NCBI RefSeq assembly: GCF_001598035.1
Contig: NZ_CP014835.1
Location: forward strand, 744,001-808,000
Direction: 5' to 3'
DNA length: 64,000 bases
Origin: Streptococcus halotolerans
GTDB lineage: Bacteria; Bacillota; Bacilli; Lactobacillales; Streptococcaceae
In this document: in pieces, positions 1 to 10,312 of the stretch
How the letters are laid out: every line of letters starts with the position of its first letter
How positions within the stretch are numbered: position 1 is the stretch's first letter
Made by a program: the position numbers and the translations under genes
Notes under the pieces: model-generated
The model's input: only the letters and a program-made list of their open reading frames with translations
Database searches by the model: none
Told to the model about the DNA's origin: nothing

Positions 1-468
1 CTTCGTTAGCTTCTATTTTCCAATTGTATTTGGACCTTATCATGTCTCTTTTTTACTCTTTTCTATTCCGAAATCAATCTTTACCAGTATATCAAAAAAA
101 GGCCTAAGAATCACCCTTAGACCATGAGTTACCACGGCATACGCCTGAAGAAAAGGTATATCACTTCTTTTTAGAGACATCTGTGTTTTCAAAAACATTT
201 CCTAGCAGTTGCACAATGACAGGAGTGATGCCTCATTTTCAGAACATTATATAGTCAAATGGATCAACTTTGAGACAAAGAACTGAGATGCGGGTAGCAC
301 TTGAGTAGGGCAAGGCGAAAGCGGTGACATCTCAACCTTAATTCAAAAGACTATAAACCGTTTTCTAATTCAAAAATAGCTTTTAAAATGAAAAACTGTT
401 TTTCTGAAAACGAGAGCTTCTTCAGACATTTGACGTGCATGAGTTACTGACAGATTAAGCGTTTGTTT
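1..468. other. Intergenic stretch, no gene seen
   Basis: I see no coding region here. The stretch contains one copy of the 106-bp miniature inverted-repeat element (250-355) and otherwise AT-rich sequence downstream of the aldo/keto reductase pseudogene. Confidence 0.6.
250..355 (-). repeat. MITE-like repeat, family A, copy 1
   Basis: This 106-bp element begins TATAGTC and ends GACTATA. Its two outer 27 bases are imperfect inverted repeats: TATAGTCnnnnGAATTAAnnTTGAGAC in the consensus, with this copy slightly diverged (GGATCAA in one arm). It is the inverted copy relative to those at 7775, 35851 and 47227. No reading frame is carried, so it is probably a non-autonomous transposable element. 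Confidence 0.8.
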
Positions 469-1466
469 TTAGTAGTCCCCACGAATATAATCATGAACGT
501 CTTTCCAGTAAAAATCACTCAGTTTTGCCAACTCTGCATCTGAAAAATCTTTAACAGATGCCGCAGCGATGTTACTGGCTACTTGCTCTGGATTTTTAAA
601 GCCTGGAATGACCGTTGAAATACCTTCTTGCTGCAAGAGCCATTTAAGAGAAGTTTGCGCCAAGCTGTTACGATCTTGCGCAATCCAACGTACCTGTTCA
701 ACCAAATCAATGGCTTTTTCAAATGGTAGACCGCCAAAAGTTTCACCGACGTTAAACGCTTTTCCATCTTTGTTAAAATGACGGTGATCATTTTCAGGAA
801 ATACTGTCTCTTTACTGTATTTTCCTGACAACAGTCCACTTGCTAATGGGACACGCGCTAAAACGCCAACGTCTTGTTTTTTTTGCTTGTGAAATCATTT
901 GACTAACTGGTTTTTGACGTAATAGGTTAACAATAACTTGCAAGCTACTAGCATCAGAGTGGTCTAAAACAAATTTGCCTTGTGCATCTGTCTCCACCGA
1001 AACGCCATAGTAACGGATAAGTCCTTCTTGTTTTAATTGCTCCAGAACGCTAAAGATAGACAGGTCAGATAGACAGGTCCTCAAGAACTTCTGTTGAGGG
1101 GCAATGAATTTGGTACAAATCAAGACTTGATACGCCAAGGTTTTGCAAACTATTTTCACAGTAAGCACGTACCTTATCATAAGTGTAGTTATCTAGGTTG
1201 GCAAAATCGTCTTTACGACCGAACTTAGTTGCTACAAAAATACGCTCGCTGCGTTCTTTAAGCAATTGCCCAAGTAAACGTTCGCTACGACCACTACCGT
1301 AGACATCTGCTGTATCAAAAAAATTGACACCTTGGTCTACTGCAGAATGCAGGCTTTCTAGCGCTAGTTCCTCAGACGTGTCACCCCAATCACCGCCAAT
1401 AGCCCAAGTCCCTAAACTAACTTCACTGATTTCCATATCAGTCTTTCCTAAACGATTGTATTTCAT
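469..1466 (-). pseudogene. Aldo/keto reductase, two frameshifts
   Basis: Three pieces in different frames join into one aldo/keto reductase of about 330 residues. The N-terminal part (1466 down to about 1080) has the start, FFDTADVYG and the KFGRK strand. The middle part (about 1053-885) contains the YYGVSVE segment. The C-terminal part (831-469) contains GLLSGKYS and the STVIPG motif near the end. The first break coincides with a 13-bp tandem duplication, AGATAGACAGGTC at 1054-1066 and 1067-1079. The second coincides with a run of eight T at 877-884, where removing one base restores the frame. The family reduces carbonyl compounds with NADPH; this copy should be inactive. Confidence 0.9.
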
Positions 1467-1590
1467 AAAGGTCTCCTTTTAACAATGATTATGCTACATC
1501 ATAACTGATTTTCGTTGGTTTCTCCCAATAATCCTAAACACAACCTTCTTTACCCTGTAGCTCTATACCTAAAATCATAATCGAGGAATT

Positions 1591-2355
1591 TTATTTATAA
1601 TTAAAAACTTTTCTAGCCATAACGTCGCTAAGGCGTGGAAAGAGGGTATAAATTTTATGGGTTGCAGCTAAACTAAAGGGCATGTTAAGTTCACGTTTGT
1701 TTTTTCCCATCACTTTAACAATTCTTTTGGCCACATAGTCAGGTTTGAGCGTAAATCTTTCAACACTTTTGAGGTAGTCGCCTGACGGGTCCGCTTTGTC
1801 AAAGAACTTGGTTGCAATCGGCCCCGGATTAACGGTTGTTACGTAGACGTTCCTGTCAGCTAGTTCTAAGCGTAAGGCATTTGAAAATCCGATGACTGCA
1901 AATTTTGTCGCTGAATAAATGGTTGATTTAGCAGAGGCTATTAAACCAGCCATTGAAGCGATATTGATGATATGCCCACGGCCTTGCTCAGCCATACGTT
2001 TTCCAACAAGTCGTGAGAAATGGATACTTGCCAAGGTATTAACATCAAACATTTCTTCAATCTCATCAAATGCATAGTCATCAAAGGTTTTGAATTCTCC
2101 AAAACCAGCATTATTGACTAAAATGTCAATACGACCATACTGGAGGTAAATCTGATCAATTACGGAAGTCACAGCCTCACTGTCTGTGATATCAAGGCCG
2201 ATGCAGGTCTTATTTTCCACATGTCGGTACATCGCTTCCAATTTTTCTTGACTTCGACCCAAGAGAATCAAGCCATCTTCATTTGGAAGTCGCTTGATCA
2301 TTTCTTCGGCAATACCACCTGAAGCACCAGTTATGACAATAATGCGTTGACTCAC
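1591..2355 (-). CDS. Short-chain dehydrogenase/reductase
   Basis: A 254-residue classical SDR. It shows the nucleotide-binding TGASGGIAE (about residues 9-17), NNAG (about 81-84), the catalytic Ser in the IIN-IAS strand and YSATK (about 148-152). It should be a cytosolic NAD(P)-dependent oxidoreductase of unknown substrate. The start is GTG, and its GTGA overlaps the rnz stop by 4 bases with a strong upstream GGAGGAG, so translation is probably coupled to rnz. Length is normal for the family. Confidence 0.88.
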   Translation of the reverse strand: MSQRIIVITGASGGIAEEMIKRLPNEDGLILLGRSQEKLEAMYRHVENKTCIGLDITDSEAVTSVIDQIYLQYGRIDILVNNAGFGEFKTFDDYAFDEIEEMFDVNTLASIHFSRLVGKRMAEQGRGHIINIASMAGLIASAKSTIYSATKFAVIGFSNALRLELADRNVYVTTVNPGPIATKFFDKADPSGDYLKSVERFTLKPDYVAKRIVKVMGKNKRELNMPFSLAATHKIYTLFPRLSDVMARKVFNYK

Positions 2356-3284
2356 AGTATCTCCTCCTCATCTAAATCAAAAACAACTTTTACATTTTCA
2401 AAGACTTTGGCAGCCTCTCGTTCTAGTTGACGACAATCTCTTGATAGAAATCGTGGACTAATATGATTAAGCAGCAAGCGTTTAGCACCTGCTTCTTTTG
2501 CTACTTGTGCTGCCTGCATATTGGTCGAGTGCCCATGAGACTTAGCTAACTTGTCGTCGCCTTTTCCATAGGTTGATTCATGGACCAAAACATCAGCACC
2601 CAACCCCAGACGAACACTGGCATTCGTTTTTCGAGTGTCGCCTAAGATAGTCACTACCTTGCCTTTTTTAGGTTCTGAGATAAAGTCATTAGCAATGATT
2701 TTAGTACCGTCGTCCAAAACAATATCTTGGCCATTTTTGACTTTACCAAATAATGGACCAAATGGAACACCCGCTGCGATAAGCGCATCAGCATCTAGAC
2801 GGCCTTCTAAGTCTTTTTGAACCACACGATAGCCCACACAGAAGATACTGTGATTGAGTTCTTCTGCGTAGACTTGGAATTTATCCGTTTCCATGATTTT
2901 ACCAAGACTGTCTGCTTCAAATTCGTGAAAATGAATGCGATAAGGCAAACGAGAGCCTGTCACACGAAGACTAGACATGACAAAAGATTTGATTCCCTTG
3001 GGACCATAAATATCAATATCAGTCTGCTCCTCACTAGATTGGAAAGCACGGCTTGACAAAAAACCTGGTAGACCCAAGACATGATCGCCATGAAGATGCG
3101 TGATAAAGATCTTGGTGACCTTACGAGGTTTGATCGTCGTTTCTAAAATTTGACGTTGGGTACCTTCGCCACAGTCAAACATCCACACTTCGTTAATTTC
3201 ATCTAATAATTTTAAAACTAAACTGGAGACATTACGCCCTTTAGCGGGCTGGCCAGCACCTGTTCCTAAAAATTGTAATTGCAT
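2352..3284 (-). CDS. rnz: Ribonuclease Z
   Basis: A 310-residue metallo-beta-lactamase-fold nuclease that trims the 3' trailers of tRNA precursors. The zinc motif THLHGDH is at about residues 62-68, followed by GLPGF. Further metal ligands are the Asp in LGDTR and the His in LLNHISPR near the C-terminus. Length matches bacterial RNase Z. It sits in a tRNA-processing group with miaA and hflX: 10 bases after the unknown gene upstream and overlapping the SDR downstream by 4. Confidence 0.95.
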   Translation of the reverse strand: MQLQFLGTGAGQPAKGRNVSSLVLKLLDEINEVWMFDCGEGTQRQILETTIKPRKVTKIFITHLHGDHVLGLPGFLSSRAFQSSEEQTDIDIYGPKGIKSFVMSSLRVTGSRLPYRIHFHEFEADSLGKIMETDKFQVYAEELNHSIFCVGYRVVQKDLEGRLDADALIAAGVPFGPLFGKVKNGQDIVLDDGTKIIANDFISEPKKGKVVTILGDTRKTNASVRLGLGADVLVHESTYGKGDDKLAKSHGHSTNMQAAQVAKEAGAKRLLLNHISPRFLSRDCRQLEREAAKVFENVKVVFDLDEEEIL

Positions 3285-3294
3285 TGTTTCTCTT

Positions 3295-3933
3295 CTAATT
3301 TTCAGTGATATAAGCTATGTATTGACGTTGTTCAAACCCATAGTAAACCTTACCTTGGTAGGTTTGGAGCAATTCTAAGAGCTCGTCTTGGTTAAAACTA
3401 GTGATTTTGGTCATATTAGCTTTGAGTTGATAAACCTGACTGAGTAGGGCTGACGCTGGCGTCACATCTTTCCTATCTGACTCATCAAAGGTCATAGGGG
3501 ACATTTTGAGGCGATTATTTTCTTGGTAAATTTTATAATCTGGAAAAATCTCTGCCAAGTCAAAGAAAATCTTGGCATAGATAGGCTCATTTGCTTCAGA
3601 AAACACTTGAGCGACCTGATCCTCATTTTCAAAGGCGAAGCCATAGGATTTTCCAGAGAGATTGAGTCGGACAAAAGGTTTTTCTTCAGCAAAACTAGGA
3701 TTTTGTTGAAATAAATCAAGTGCTTTTGAAATCTCAAAATAATAATCCGTCGCTGCTGTTTGACCTTGTTTTTGATAGAGTTCAGCAAAATAAGCATTGA
3801 TAACACTAGGTGGCGGTGTGATAAAAGTCAATTTTTGTTGGTCATCCAGTGTCTCTAATTGTTTCTCCAAATAAACCTTATCAAGACTGGTAAATCCACC
3901 AAACTTGAGGGCTAAATCAATATAATCAGTCAT
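3295..3933 (-). CDS. Conserved protein of unknown function
   Basis: A 212-residue soluble protein with no signal peptide or membrane segment. The start codon overlaps the hflX stop by 8 bases (ATGACTGA), so it is cotranscribed and probably translationally coupled. Homologues at this place in streptococci have sometimes been labelled cystathionine beta-lyase, but I see no PLP-lysine motif and the protein is far too short, so I reject that label. The mix of aromatic and acidic residues gives no functional hint. Its constant position between hflX and rnz suggests a housekeeping role. Confidence 0.8.
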   Translation of the reverse strand: MTDYIDLALKFGGFTSLDKVYLEKQLETLDDQQKLTFITPPPSVINAYFAELYQKQGQTAATDYYFEISKALDLFQQNPSFAEEKPFVRLNLSGKSYGFAFENEDQVAQVFSEANEPIYAKIFFDLAEIFPDYKIYQENNRLKMSPMTFDESDRKDVTPASALLSQVYQLKANMTKITSFNQDELLELLQTYQGKVYYGFEQRQYIAYITEN

Positions 3934-5164
3934 AAAATTCTTCTAACTTCCATTTATTTCGGCTAGCGATATAACCCGAAATCTCTTCTGTTTCTTTCGA
4001 AAAATCATAATGGTCTAAAAGTGCCAATTTTTCAAGTTCATAGAGTTTATAAACATCTTTTTGGTCAACCTTGATCGAAAAAGGCACAAATAAATCACGA
4101 ATTTCATCAATAATCAGGTTGCGAATAGACTGTCTAGCCTCTTTATCTCGCGCTGAAATACGGACATTTGGAAAGGCGGTTGCTGTAAAACTTTCCACCT
4201 TATCCATTTTATTGTAGATAGCCAAACGTGGAATATCCAACATGTCCAAATCTTTGAGAATATCTAGCACTACCTTTTCATGCTCGCTATGATTTGGGTC
4301 ACTAGCATCAATAACATGTAACAACAAATCCACATGACGACTCTCTTCCAGAGTTGACTTAAAGGCGGCTACAAGTTCTGTTGGTAAATCTTGAATGAAA
4401 CCAACGGTATCGGTCAAAGTTGCCTGAAATTGACCTTTGAGATAGAGTTGCTTGGTTGTAGCATCCAAGGTCGCAAAGAGTTCATCAGCTTCATATTGCT
4501 TCTTGTCTGTCAAGGTATTCATGATGGTTGATTTGCCTGCGTTAGTATAGCCAATCAAGCCGATTTTAAAGGTTTCAGAGTCCACGCGCTTATCACGGAT
4601 GGTCTGACGGTTTTTCTCAACCACTTTTAGCTGACGCTCAATATCATTGATTTGGTTGCGGATAGAACGACGGTTAAGTTCCAGTTGACTTTCACCCGGA
4701 CCACGGCTACCAATACCACCCGCCTGACGGCTGAGCATGATACCTTGACCAGCCAAGCGTGGCAATAGGTACTTGAGTTGGGCAAGATGGACTTGTAGTT
4801 TCCCTTCATGGCTACGAGCACGCATGGCAAAGATATCTAAAATCAACTGCATGCGGTCGATGACTTTGACGCCAAGTTCTATCTCTAGGTTAGTATTCTG
4901 ACGCGGTGTCAAGCGATTATTGACAATGACGGTATCAATCTCATCAGCTTCGACCATTTGGCGGATCTCCTCTAACTTCCCTGAACCGACAAATGTCTTA
5001 CTATCATAGCGCTCACGTTTTTGGCTGTAGGCATTAACAACATGAGCACCAGCTGTTTTAGCCAAACTAGCCAACTCTTCCATCGACATGTCAAAGTGTT
5101 CTGTCTCTTGCAATTCTACACCAATGATAATCACACGTTCTTGCTTTTCCTGTGTTTCATGCAT
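3926..5164 (-). CDS. hflX: GTPase HflX
   Basis: A 412-residue ribosome-associated GTPase. The N-terminal HflX domain includes FVGSGKLEE (about 58-66) and NNRLTPRQ (about 82-89). A linker rich in SRGPGESQ (about 153-160) and a helical segment follow. The G domain has GYTNAGKS (about 205-212), DTVGF (about 252-256) and NKMD (about 318). HflX splits stalled 70S ribosomes under stress. The start is supported by an almost perfect AAGGAGGTGAT site. A terminator lies between it and miaA, so it probably has its own promoter or depends on readthrough. Confidence 0.96.
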   Translation of the reverse strand: MHETQEKQERVIIIGVELQETEHFDMSMEELASLAKTAGAHVVNAYSQKRERYDSKTFVGSGKLEEIRQMVEADEIDTVIVNNRLTPRQNTNLEIELGVKVIDRMQLILDIFAMRARSHEGKLQVHLAQLKYLLPRLAGQGIMLSRQAGGIGSRGPGESQLELNRRSIRNQINDIERQLKVVEKNRQTIRDKRVDSETFKIGLIGYTNAGKSTIMNTLTDKKQYEADELFATLDATTKQLYLKGQFQATLTDTVGFIQDLPTELVAAFKSTLEESRHVDLLLHVIDASDPNHSEHEKVVLDILKDLDMLDIPRLAIYNKMDKVESFTATAFPNVRISARDKEARQSIRNLIIDEIRDLFVPFSIKVDQKDVYKLYELEKLALLDHYDFSKETEEISGYIASRNKWKLEEFYD

Positions 5165-5196
5165 GGGATCACCTCCTTAGGTTAGCTTCTTATCAT

Positions 5197-5222
5197 GAAA
5201 AAATAGCCCAGAATGGACTATC
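5197..5222 (-). terminator. Terminator between miaA and hflX
   Basis: On the minus strand ATAGTCCA and TGGGCTAT pair (8 bp including one T-G) around a 3-base loop and are followed directly by six T. It lies after the miaA stop and before the hflX ribosome binding site. Confidence 0.7.
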
Positions 5223-5276
5223 AAAACTGTCTCTTATTATAGCATATTTTTGACGCAGTCACATTAGACAAGATTT

Positions 5277-6164
5277 TTAGGCTTTTTCTAAAAAATGCTT
5301 AACCTTTGCAGCGATCTTCTCTTGAACGTTTTCTTCAGAAATCTGATAAAAATCGACTGTCATCCGATTTCTAAACCAAGTCAACTGTCGTTTGGCGAAA
5401 CGTCGGGTATTTTGTTTCAAGCGAGCGACGGATTTCTCCAAATCCTCCTGACCTTCGAAATAAGGAAAAAGTTCCTTGTAACCTATACCACGAGCAGCTT
5501 GGGAGTGAGGATAGTGGTCATAAAGCCACCTGGCCTCTTCTAGTAAACCATTTTGCAACATCACATCCACGCGGGCATTGATCCGATCATAAAGTAACTG
5601 TCGATCATCCGTTAGTCCAATAACCAAGGCATCCAAATCACTATCTTGATTGACCAAATCTTGTCCGAATTTGGCCAACTCTAAGGCACGAATAGCACGA
5701 CGACGATTGAGTTGGGGAATGGTTATTTCAAGCGCCTCAACTCTCTCAAAAAGCACCTGATTGTCCTCTTGTTCTAGTTCCTTGCGATAGGCCAGTAGCG
5801 CCTCCTGATCAAGATTCCCACCCAAATGATACCCTTCTAAAAGACTTTGCAGGTAGAGCCCTGTGCCGCCAACAACAATGGGTAATTTGCCTCGATGGAT
5901 GATATCGTCAATGGCCTCATGAGCCTCTGTCACAAAGTCAAAAGCCGAGTAGGACTCTGTTACTTGACGCACATCAATCAAATGATGCACCGCCGCTGCC
6001 TGTTCTTCTGGGCTTGCTTTGGCTGTCCCAATATCTAATGCTTGATAAACCTGCTGGCTATCTCCTGAAATGATTTCGCCATTGAATCTCTGGGCTAGTT
6101 CAATGCCAAGAGCTGTTTTTCCAACTGCCGTTGGTCCTGCCACAACGATAATTTTTTTCTTCAT
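5277..6164 (-). CDS. miaA: tRNA dimethylallyltransferase
   Basis: A 295-residue enzyme that transfers a dimethylallyl group to N6 of A37 in tRNAs reading UNN codons. The P-loop GPTAVGKTA is at about residues 10-18, GDSQQVY at about 34-40 and the GGTGLYLQ loop at about 99-106. The C-terminal [12 protein letters not shown] tRNA-binding segment is present. Length is slightly short for the family but complete. The Shine-Dalgarno match is weak. It is the first gene of the tRNA-maturation group. Confidence 0.95.
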   Translation of the reverse strand: MKKKIIVVAGPTAVGKTALGIELAQRFNGEIISGDSQQVYQALDIGTAKASPEEQAAAVHHLIDVRQVTESYSAFDFVTEAHEAIDDIIHRGKLPIVVGGTGLYLQSLLEGYHLGGNLDQEALLAYRKELEQEDNQVLFERVEALEITIPQLNRRRAIRALELAKFGQDLVNQDSDLDALVIGLTDDRQLLYDRINARVDVMLQNGLLEEARWLYDHYPHSQAARGIGYKELFPYFEGQEDLEKSVARLKQNTRRFAKRQLTWFRNRMTVDFYQISEENVQEKIAAKVKHFLEKA

Positions 6165-6273
6165 AACGTTTTTTACTTGCTATTCTCTTCTATTTTTAAG
6201 ATAATAATACTATTATATCATACTGAAAATCAAGGCTTTCTAGCTTTGTTTTCATAGAAATAGGAGAACTCTC

Positions 6274-6450
6274 ATGTCAAAAAAATTCGCTTTTGCTAAA
6301 GGTTTAGCCACAGGTGTTATTGCGACTGCTGCTACAGTTGCAGGTGCTGTCTTCGCTGTTAAGAAGACGGTTATCGAACCAGAAGAAAAAAAAGAGGCTT
6401 TCATCGAAGAAAATCGTAAAAAAGCGGCTCGTCGTCGTGTATCACACTAA
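6274..6450 (+). CDS. DUF3042 small membrane protein
   Basis: A 58-residue protein with one hydrophobic alanine/glycine-rich segment (about residues 9-29) followed by a charged tail rich in Glu, Lys and Arg ending RRRVSH. It starts with MSKKFAFAKG. This matches the DUF3042 family of lactic acid bacteria, whose function is unknown. AGGAGA lies 6 bases before the ATG. It is transcribed opposite to its neighbours and closed by a strong terminator. Confidence 0.85.
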   Translation: MSKKFAFAKGLATGVIATAATVAGAVFAVKKTVIEPEEKKEAFIEENRKKAARRRVSH

Positions 6451-6453
6451 AAA

Positions 6454-6485
6454 GAGGCTGGGATTTAAGATCCCAGCTTCTTTTT
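6454..6485. terminator. Bidirectional terminator
   Basis: An 8-bp core stem, GCTGGGAT/ATCCCAGC, extends outward with AG/CT pairs and has T-rich flanks on both strands. It lies between the plus-strand DUF3042 gene and the minus-strand transporter gene, so it can end both. Confidence 0.85.
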
Positions 6486-6497
6486 ATGGTGCTATTG

Positions 6498-7412
6498 TTA
6501 TTGTTTTGTGAGAAAAAATGTAATGTAACCGATCAAAACGCCAATCACTATCACGCTAGCTAATAACATTTCGCCAACTAAAAGCCAATTCCAAACACCT
6601 GCAAGCCCTAAGACCGCCATGCCGTTTTTTAAGGCAGTTGCAGAGATAACTAAGGGAAAAGTAAAGGCTGAAAAGACTGGCGAGAAGGGTCTATTTAGTA
6701 ACGCTGGCAATTGTAAAACAATATAAAAATAAAAGAGTTGAGCTAGAGTTAAGAGCATGCTCATCACCAAGGGATTAGGCTGGGGAAAAGCTAGGGCATA
6801 GGCAGCTGTTACCAAAGAAAACGGTGCACAAATGGTCGCTGTATTGGGCTTAACAACAGACGGTAAAGGCGATTGTTTTAGACGCTTAAAGATAACTGGT
6901 AAGACCAAACAAGTTGCCACAAAACCATACATGATGGTGATTTTTCCAATTCCAAACCATCCACTAACAGGAGACGTCAAACCGGCAATGGCAACGCCAA
7001 TATAAAGGACGGTCCACGATGGAAAGACTGAATCTAGCGAAAAATCCCTTAAATACTTAGTCGAAAAGATCAGCATATGACAAACGATACCAATAAAACA
7101 AAAAATCCAAAGTGGTCCAATCAGCGAGTCAACAAAGCTAATCCCACCAAAGAATAGCTTTAAATAGGCTATCCCTAAAAATCCTGACATGAAAAATGTT
7201 GTAAAAACAGAGGATACTAAGGGATTCTGCATCTGCTCTTTGACACTCTTAGGGTCAATAATCATACTGTACAACAGATACAACCAAATCAAAAGCGCTA
7301 AAAGGCCACATGTACCAGTAAAAATCATGGATAAGTCCTTTAAAAGATTTCCCAAACCCAGCAATCCTAAAACAAGCCCTGCCGTTGCTAACGGCGCCTT
7401 TTGCAATGTCAT
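6498..7412 (-). CDS. TDT-family transporter
   Basis: A 304-residue integral membrane protein with about ten hydrophobic helices and short loops, the pattern of the tellurite-resistance/dicarboxylate transporter (TDT) family. Streptococcal members are often called exfoliative toxin, a misnomer: the protein is a membrane carrier with no protease motif. I chose the ATG at 7412 because GGAGG sits just upstream; a start 10 codons earlier has no site. Substrate is unknown. It shares a terminator with the convergent DUF3042 gene. Confidence 0.8.
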   Translation of the reverse strand: MTLQKAPLATAGLVLGLLGLGNLLKDLSMIFTGTCGLLALLIWLYLLYSMIIDPKSVKEQMQNPLVSSVFTTFFMSGFLGIAYLKLFFGGISFVDSLIGPLWIFCFIGIVCHMLIFSTKYLRDFSLDSVFPSWTVLYIGVAIAGLTSPVSGWFGIGKITIMYGFVATCLVLPVIFKRLKQSPLPSVVKPNTATICAPFSLVTAAYALAFPQPNPLVMSMLLTLAQLFYFYIVLQLPALLNRPFSPVFSAFTFPLVISATALKNGMAVLGLAGVWNWLLVGEMLLASVIVIGVLIGYITFFLTKQ

Positions 7413-7496
7413 ACACAACCTCCGATTTGTTATATCATTCACTAATTATACCATGATCTCTGATCACAAGAAATAGCTAGCCACGAGACAGTGGAA

Positions 7497-7829
7497 TCAT
7501 CTAACCGCTTTTTCTGAGTTTGTGTTTAATTGTCTAAAACAACCAAATCTTCTCTGACATTTTGACATCGATAATTGAGACATTAATGAGTAAAGTTTTT
7601 TTACTTGCTTAATGCCATAAGCAGCCGACACTCTTTCTTCATCTGAGCTCCTTAAGAAATCTTTGAGGCATCTGCTTGCCTTATGAGAGTAGCTAACGAC
7701 CTCATAACAATGATCTATCTCTCCTTGAGCACAAGCATGACCTTTAACGGAGAAGGCTGTCACTGAATTTAAGATATAGTCTTTTGAATTAAGGTCGAGA
7801 CATTGTCGCTTTCGCCTTGCCCTACTCAA
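7497..7829 (-). other. Doubtful ORF starting inside a MITE
   Basis: A 110-codon frame with no recognisable domain, rich in Ser, Lys and Arg with several scattered Cys. Its first roughly 18 codons lie inside the family A repeat at 7775-7880, and no good Shine-Dalgarno site precedes them. It is either fortuitous or the remnant of a gene whose 5' end was overwritten by the element. I would not annotate it as a protein. Confidence 0.25.
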
Positions 7830-7880
7830 GTACTGCCTGCATCTCAGTTCTTTGTCTCAAAGTTAATTCATTTTACTATA
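7775..7880 (+). repeat. MITE-like repeat, family A, copy 2
   Basis: A 106-bp copy starting TATAGTCTTTTGAATTAAGG and ending GTTAATTCATTTTACTATA. The core (about CTTTCGCCTTGCCCTACTCA) is shared with the copies at 250, 35851 and 47227. It is intergenic, between the TDT transporter and trhO. Confidence 0.85.
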
Positions 7881-7911
7881 CAATCCCATCAAGAAAACAT
7901 GGGTTGACATC

Positions 7912-7961
7912 AAAAAACACCTCAGAAAAGTATTGCCAAATAGCCATACTTTCATTGAGGT
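7912..7961 (-). terminator. Probable terminator downstream of trhO
   Basis: On the minus strand an outer ACCTCA/TGAGGT pairing and an inner AAAGTAT/ATACTTT pairing form a long hairpin followed by a run of T. It lies about 140 bases after the trhO stop. Confidence 0.6.
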
Positions 7962-8101
7962 ATTTTCATCCTATTCTTGTTTCAATTAACTATAATTCCT
8001 AAGTCTCAATTGGACAAAGAAAAAAGATTGACGCAAATGCCCCAAATGAACAGTTGCATCAACCTGTAGAGATAAGGAAATTACTTTCCTATTTGATCAT
8101 C

Positions 8102-9088
8102 TTAAGCGTTAACGTATTCTGGTAAGCTTTCGCCAATTGCTTCCAAGCGTGCTTGCCATTCGTCACGACTCAAGCCATTTTCTTGAACGTAACGGTTACG
8201 CTCATGTGCACGACATTCTGCTGAACAACCACGAACGTACTTCGCTTCGTTTTCTTCTGAAGCGAAAATTTGTTTGTTACAGAAAGGATTGGCACAATTA
8301 ACATAACGCTCACATGGTGTACCATCAAAATGATCTTTAGAAATCACTGTTGGATTAACGCGGTTGATAGGCACTGAAATACGCTCATCAAAGACGTACA
8401 TTGCCCCTTCCCAGAGATCTCCTTGCACTTCTGGATCTTTACCATAAGTGGCAATACCGCCATGAAGTTGACCGACATCCTTGAATCCTTCACGGACCAT
8501 CCAACCAGAGAATTTCTCACAACGAACCCCACCAGTACAGTATACAACAACACGTTTTTCCATGAATTTCTCTTTGTTGTCGCGTACCCACTGTGGTAGT
8601 TCACGGAAGTTACGGATGTCTGGACGAACGGCACCTTTGAAGTGACCAAGGTCGTACTCGTAATCATTACGTGTGTCCAAAACGATAGTATCTTCGTCAA
8701 GAAGTGCTTCTTTAAATTGTTTCGGATTGAGGTATTCTCCTGTCAACTCAAGCGGGTTGACGTCCTCATCTTTGTAGTCTGTTTCAAGACCAAGATGAAC
8801 GATTTCTTTTTTGTAACGAACAAACATTTTACGGAAAGCTTGTTCTTCTTCTTCATCAATCTTGAACCATAGGTCAGCAAAACGTTCATCACTGTGTACC
8901 CAGTCCATGTATTTTTGAGTTGTTTCGTAGTCACCAGAAACAGTACCATTGATTCCTTCATCGGCAATCAAAATACGCCCTTTAAGACCGATTGATTTAC
9001 AAAATTCCAAGTGTTTTTTAGCATATTCTTCTGCATTTTCAATTGGAACATATTTGTAGTACAACAAAACTCTGATTTTTTCTGACAT
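8102..9088 (-). CDS. trhO: tRNA uridine(34) hydroxylase
   Basis: A 328-residue rhodanese-family protein (former UPF0176/YceA). TrhO makes 5-hydroxyuridine at the wobble position of tRNA, using oxygen. An N-terminal acylphosphatase-like domain is followed by a rhodanese domain with the active-site loop [10 protein letters not shown] (about residues 177-186). The C-terminus is Cys-rich ([12 protein letters not shown] and RGCSAEC), typical of the family. The start at 9088 has AAGGAGAC upstream; nine further upstream codons are not needed. It is a single-gene unit. Confidence 0.93.
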   Translation of the reverse strand: MSEKIRVLLYYKYVPIENAEEYAKKHLEFCKSIGLKGRILIADEGINGTVSGDYETTQKYMDWVHSDERFADLWFKIDEEEEQAFRKMFVRYKKEIVHLGLETDYKDEDVNPLELTGEYLNPKQFKEALLDEDTIVLDTRNDYEYDLGHFKGAVRPDIRNFRELPQWVRDNKEKFMEKRVVVYCTGGVRCEKFSGWMVREGFKDVGQLHGGIATYGKDPEVQGDLWEGAMYVFDERISVPINRVNPTVISKDHFDGTPCERYVNCANPFCNKQIFASEENEAKYVRGCSAECRAHERNRYVQENGLSRDEWQARLEAIGESLPEYVNA

Positions 9089-9237
9089 AATAGTCTCCTT
9101 TAATCGCCTTTGCAATAGGCGTTGTTACTTACTATTCTAACGCTCTTTTAAAGGATTTTCAAAAGATATGCCTTCCAAAACACCAAGACTGACAAGGAAA
9201 ACCTGATTTTGTTAAACTAGTAGAAAGGAGATTGCTA

Positions 9238-9543
9238 ATGACATACGAATTTTGCTTAGAATATGGGACCTATCCTTTAAAGAATATCTGTACTGGGCTT
9301 GAAGGGGAAAATGAGGCACCTGATTTTATCAAGGACAATCAAGCCCTAATGGAAAAACTAGAACGTCTCAATGACCACTTCCACCAACTATTTCTCGTTA
9401 TCGAATCCCAATTTTTCTTTGTTGGATATGACAAACCAGACATCCTGAACTTAGTCAAAAAAGAACACGAGCAAATCATCACTATCTTAACTAAAGACTA
9501 CCCTGATGAGGATATTAGAATCGAAAAATGCTATTGGGAGTAA
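9238..9543 (+). CDS. Small soluble protein, unknown function
   Basis: A 101-residue acidic protein with no membrane segment or signal peptide. Notable are the aromatic SQFFFVGYD stretch in the middle and a C-terminal KCYWE. AAAGGAG lies 7 bases before the ATG, which supports a real gene. The 5' end is divergent from trhO with about 150 bases between. I do not recognise the family. Confidence 0.65.
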   Translation: MTYEFCLEYGTYPLKNICTGLEGENEAPDFIKDNQALMEKLERLNDHFHQLFLVIESQFFFVGYDKPDILNLVKKEHEQIITILTKDYPDEDIRIEKCYWE

Positions 9544-10312
9544 TCGATGCCTTAGAGATAAGAACTGTTTTTCAGCTATTCCAAAATCGGCAAAAGAAGA
9601 ACTGTTTTGTCCTTTCACTTCCTAAAATAGAGTAGAACATTAAGAACACCTCGAATCAGTAAAGTAAAAGCCACGCAATCACTACATCCTGTCACTTACT
9701 CATAACAAGCAGAAAATGGTTGGTGTGTCTAGCTTCAACTTGAGACAAGGACTCAAGAGATTGTAATGGGCAGAAATGGTCAAAACAACACTGAAGCCCT
9801 TGTTAAGATTGAAAAGGCAGCTTTTTTAGATGAGGTAATCTCTTTTATCTCATTCAACAGCACCAAGAATCAACTGTTGCATTTTTCAAGTGATGATATC
9901 TCACAATAGCCACAGTAATTTTTGATTTAAAAGAGACTCACATTTAAGCATCATCCTAAACTATAGTTATACTACGACTTCAGAACCGCACTGACATATT
10001 TTTCTTTTATAAGTGACTATTGGTGACCTACTCAATTTTTCTATCTAAAGTTATCTAACGCTTCTTAAATTTATCAGTCTATGCCAACTAGCAAAGACAG
10101 TTGGGACAACTGTAATCATGTATTTTTCTCGCGATAGGCCACTTAATATCCATGGCTCACTTGGTAACATTAAGCTATACTAATCTTCAATTCTAGCAAA
10201 TGAAGATTAGATATTTCAAAAACACCTTGACTTTGCTATTAGCACAATAATGACAAGGTATCTTAGGATTGACAAAAAGCCAATCATCAAAAATGACGTT
10301 TGGCTAAAGACT
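9544..10312. other. Gene-poor stretch
   Basis: About 770 bases without a convincing gene on either strand. I see no tRNA, no riboswitch and no copy of the two repeat families. The sequence looks like decayed spacer leading to the IS630 insertion. Confidence 0.5.

Noticed and set aside
3295..3933. Labelling the gene between hflX and rnz as cystathionine beta-lyase
   Set aside because: There is no PLP-lysine motif, and 212 residues is about half the length needed.
6498..7412. Labelling the transporter as exfoliative toxin
   Set aside because: The protein is a polytopic membrane carrier without a trypsin-like triad; the toxin name is a known annotation error for this family.
7817..8002. A 61-codon plus-strand frame starting inside a MITE
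   Set aside because: It lies in repeat and terminator sequence and has no Shine-Dalgarno site.
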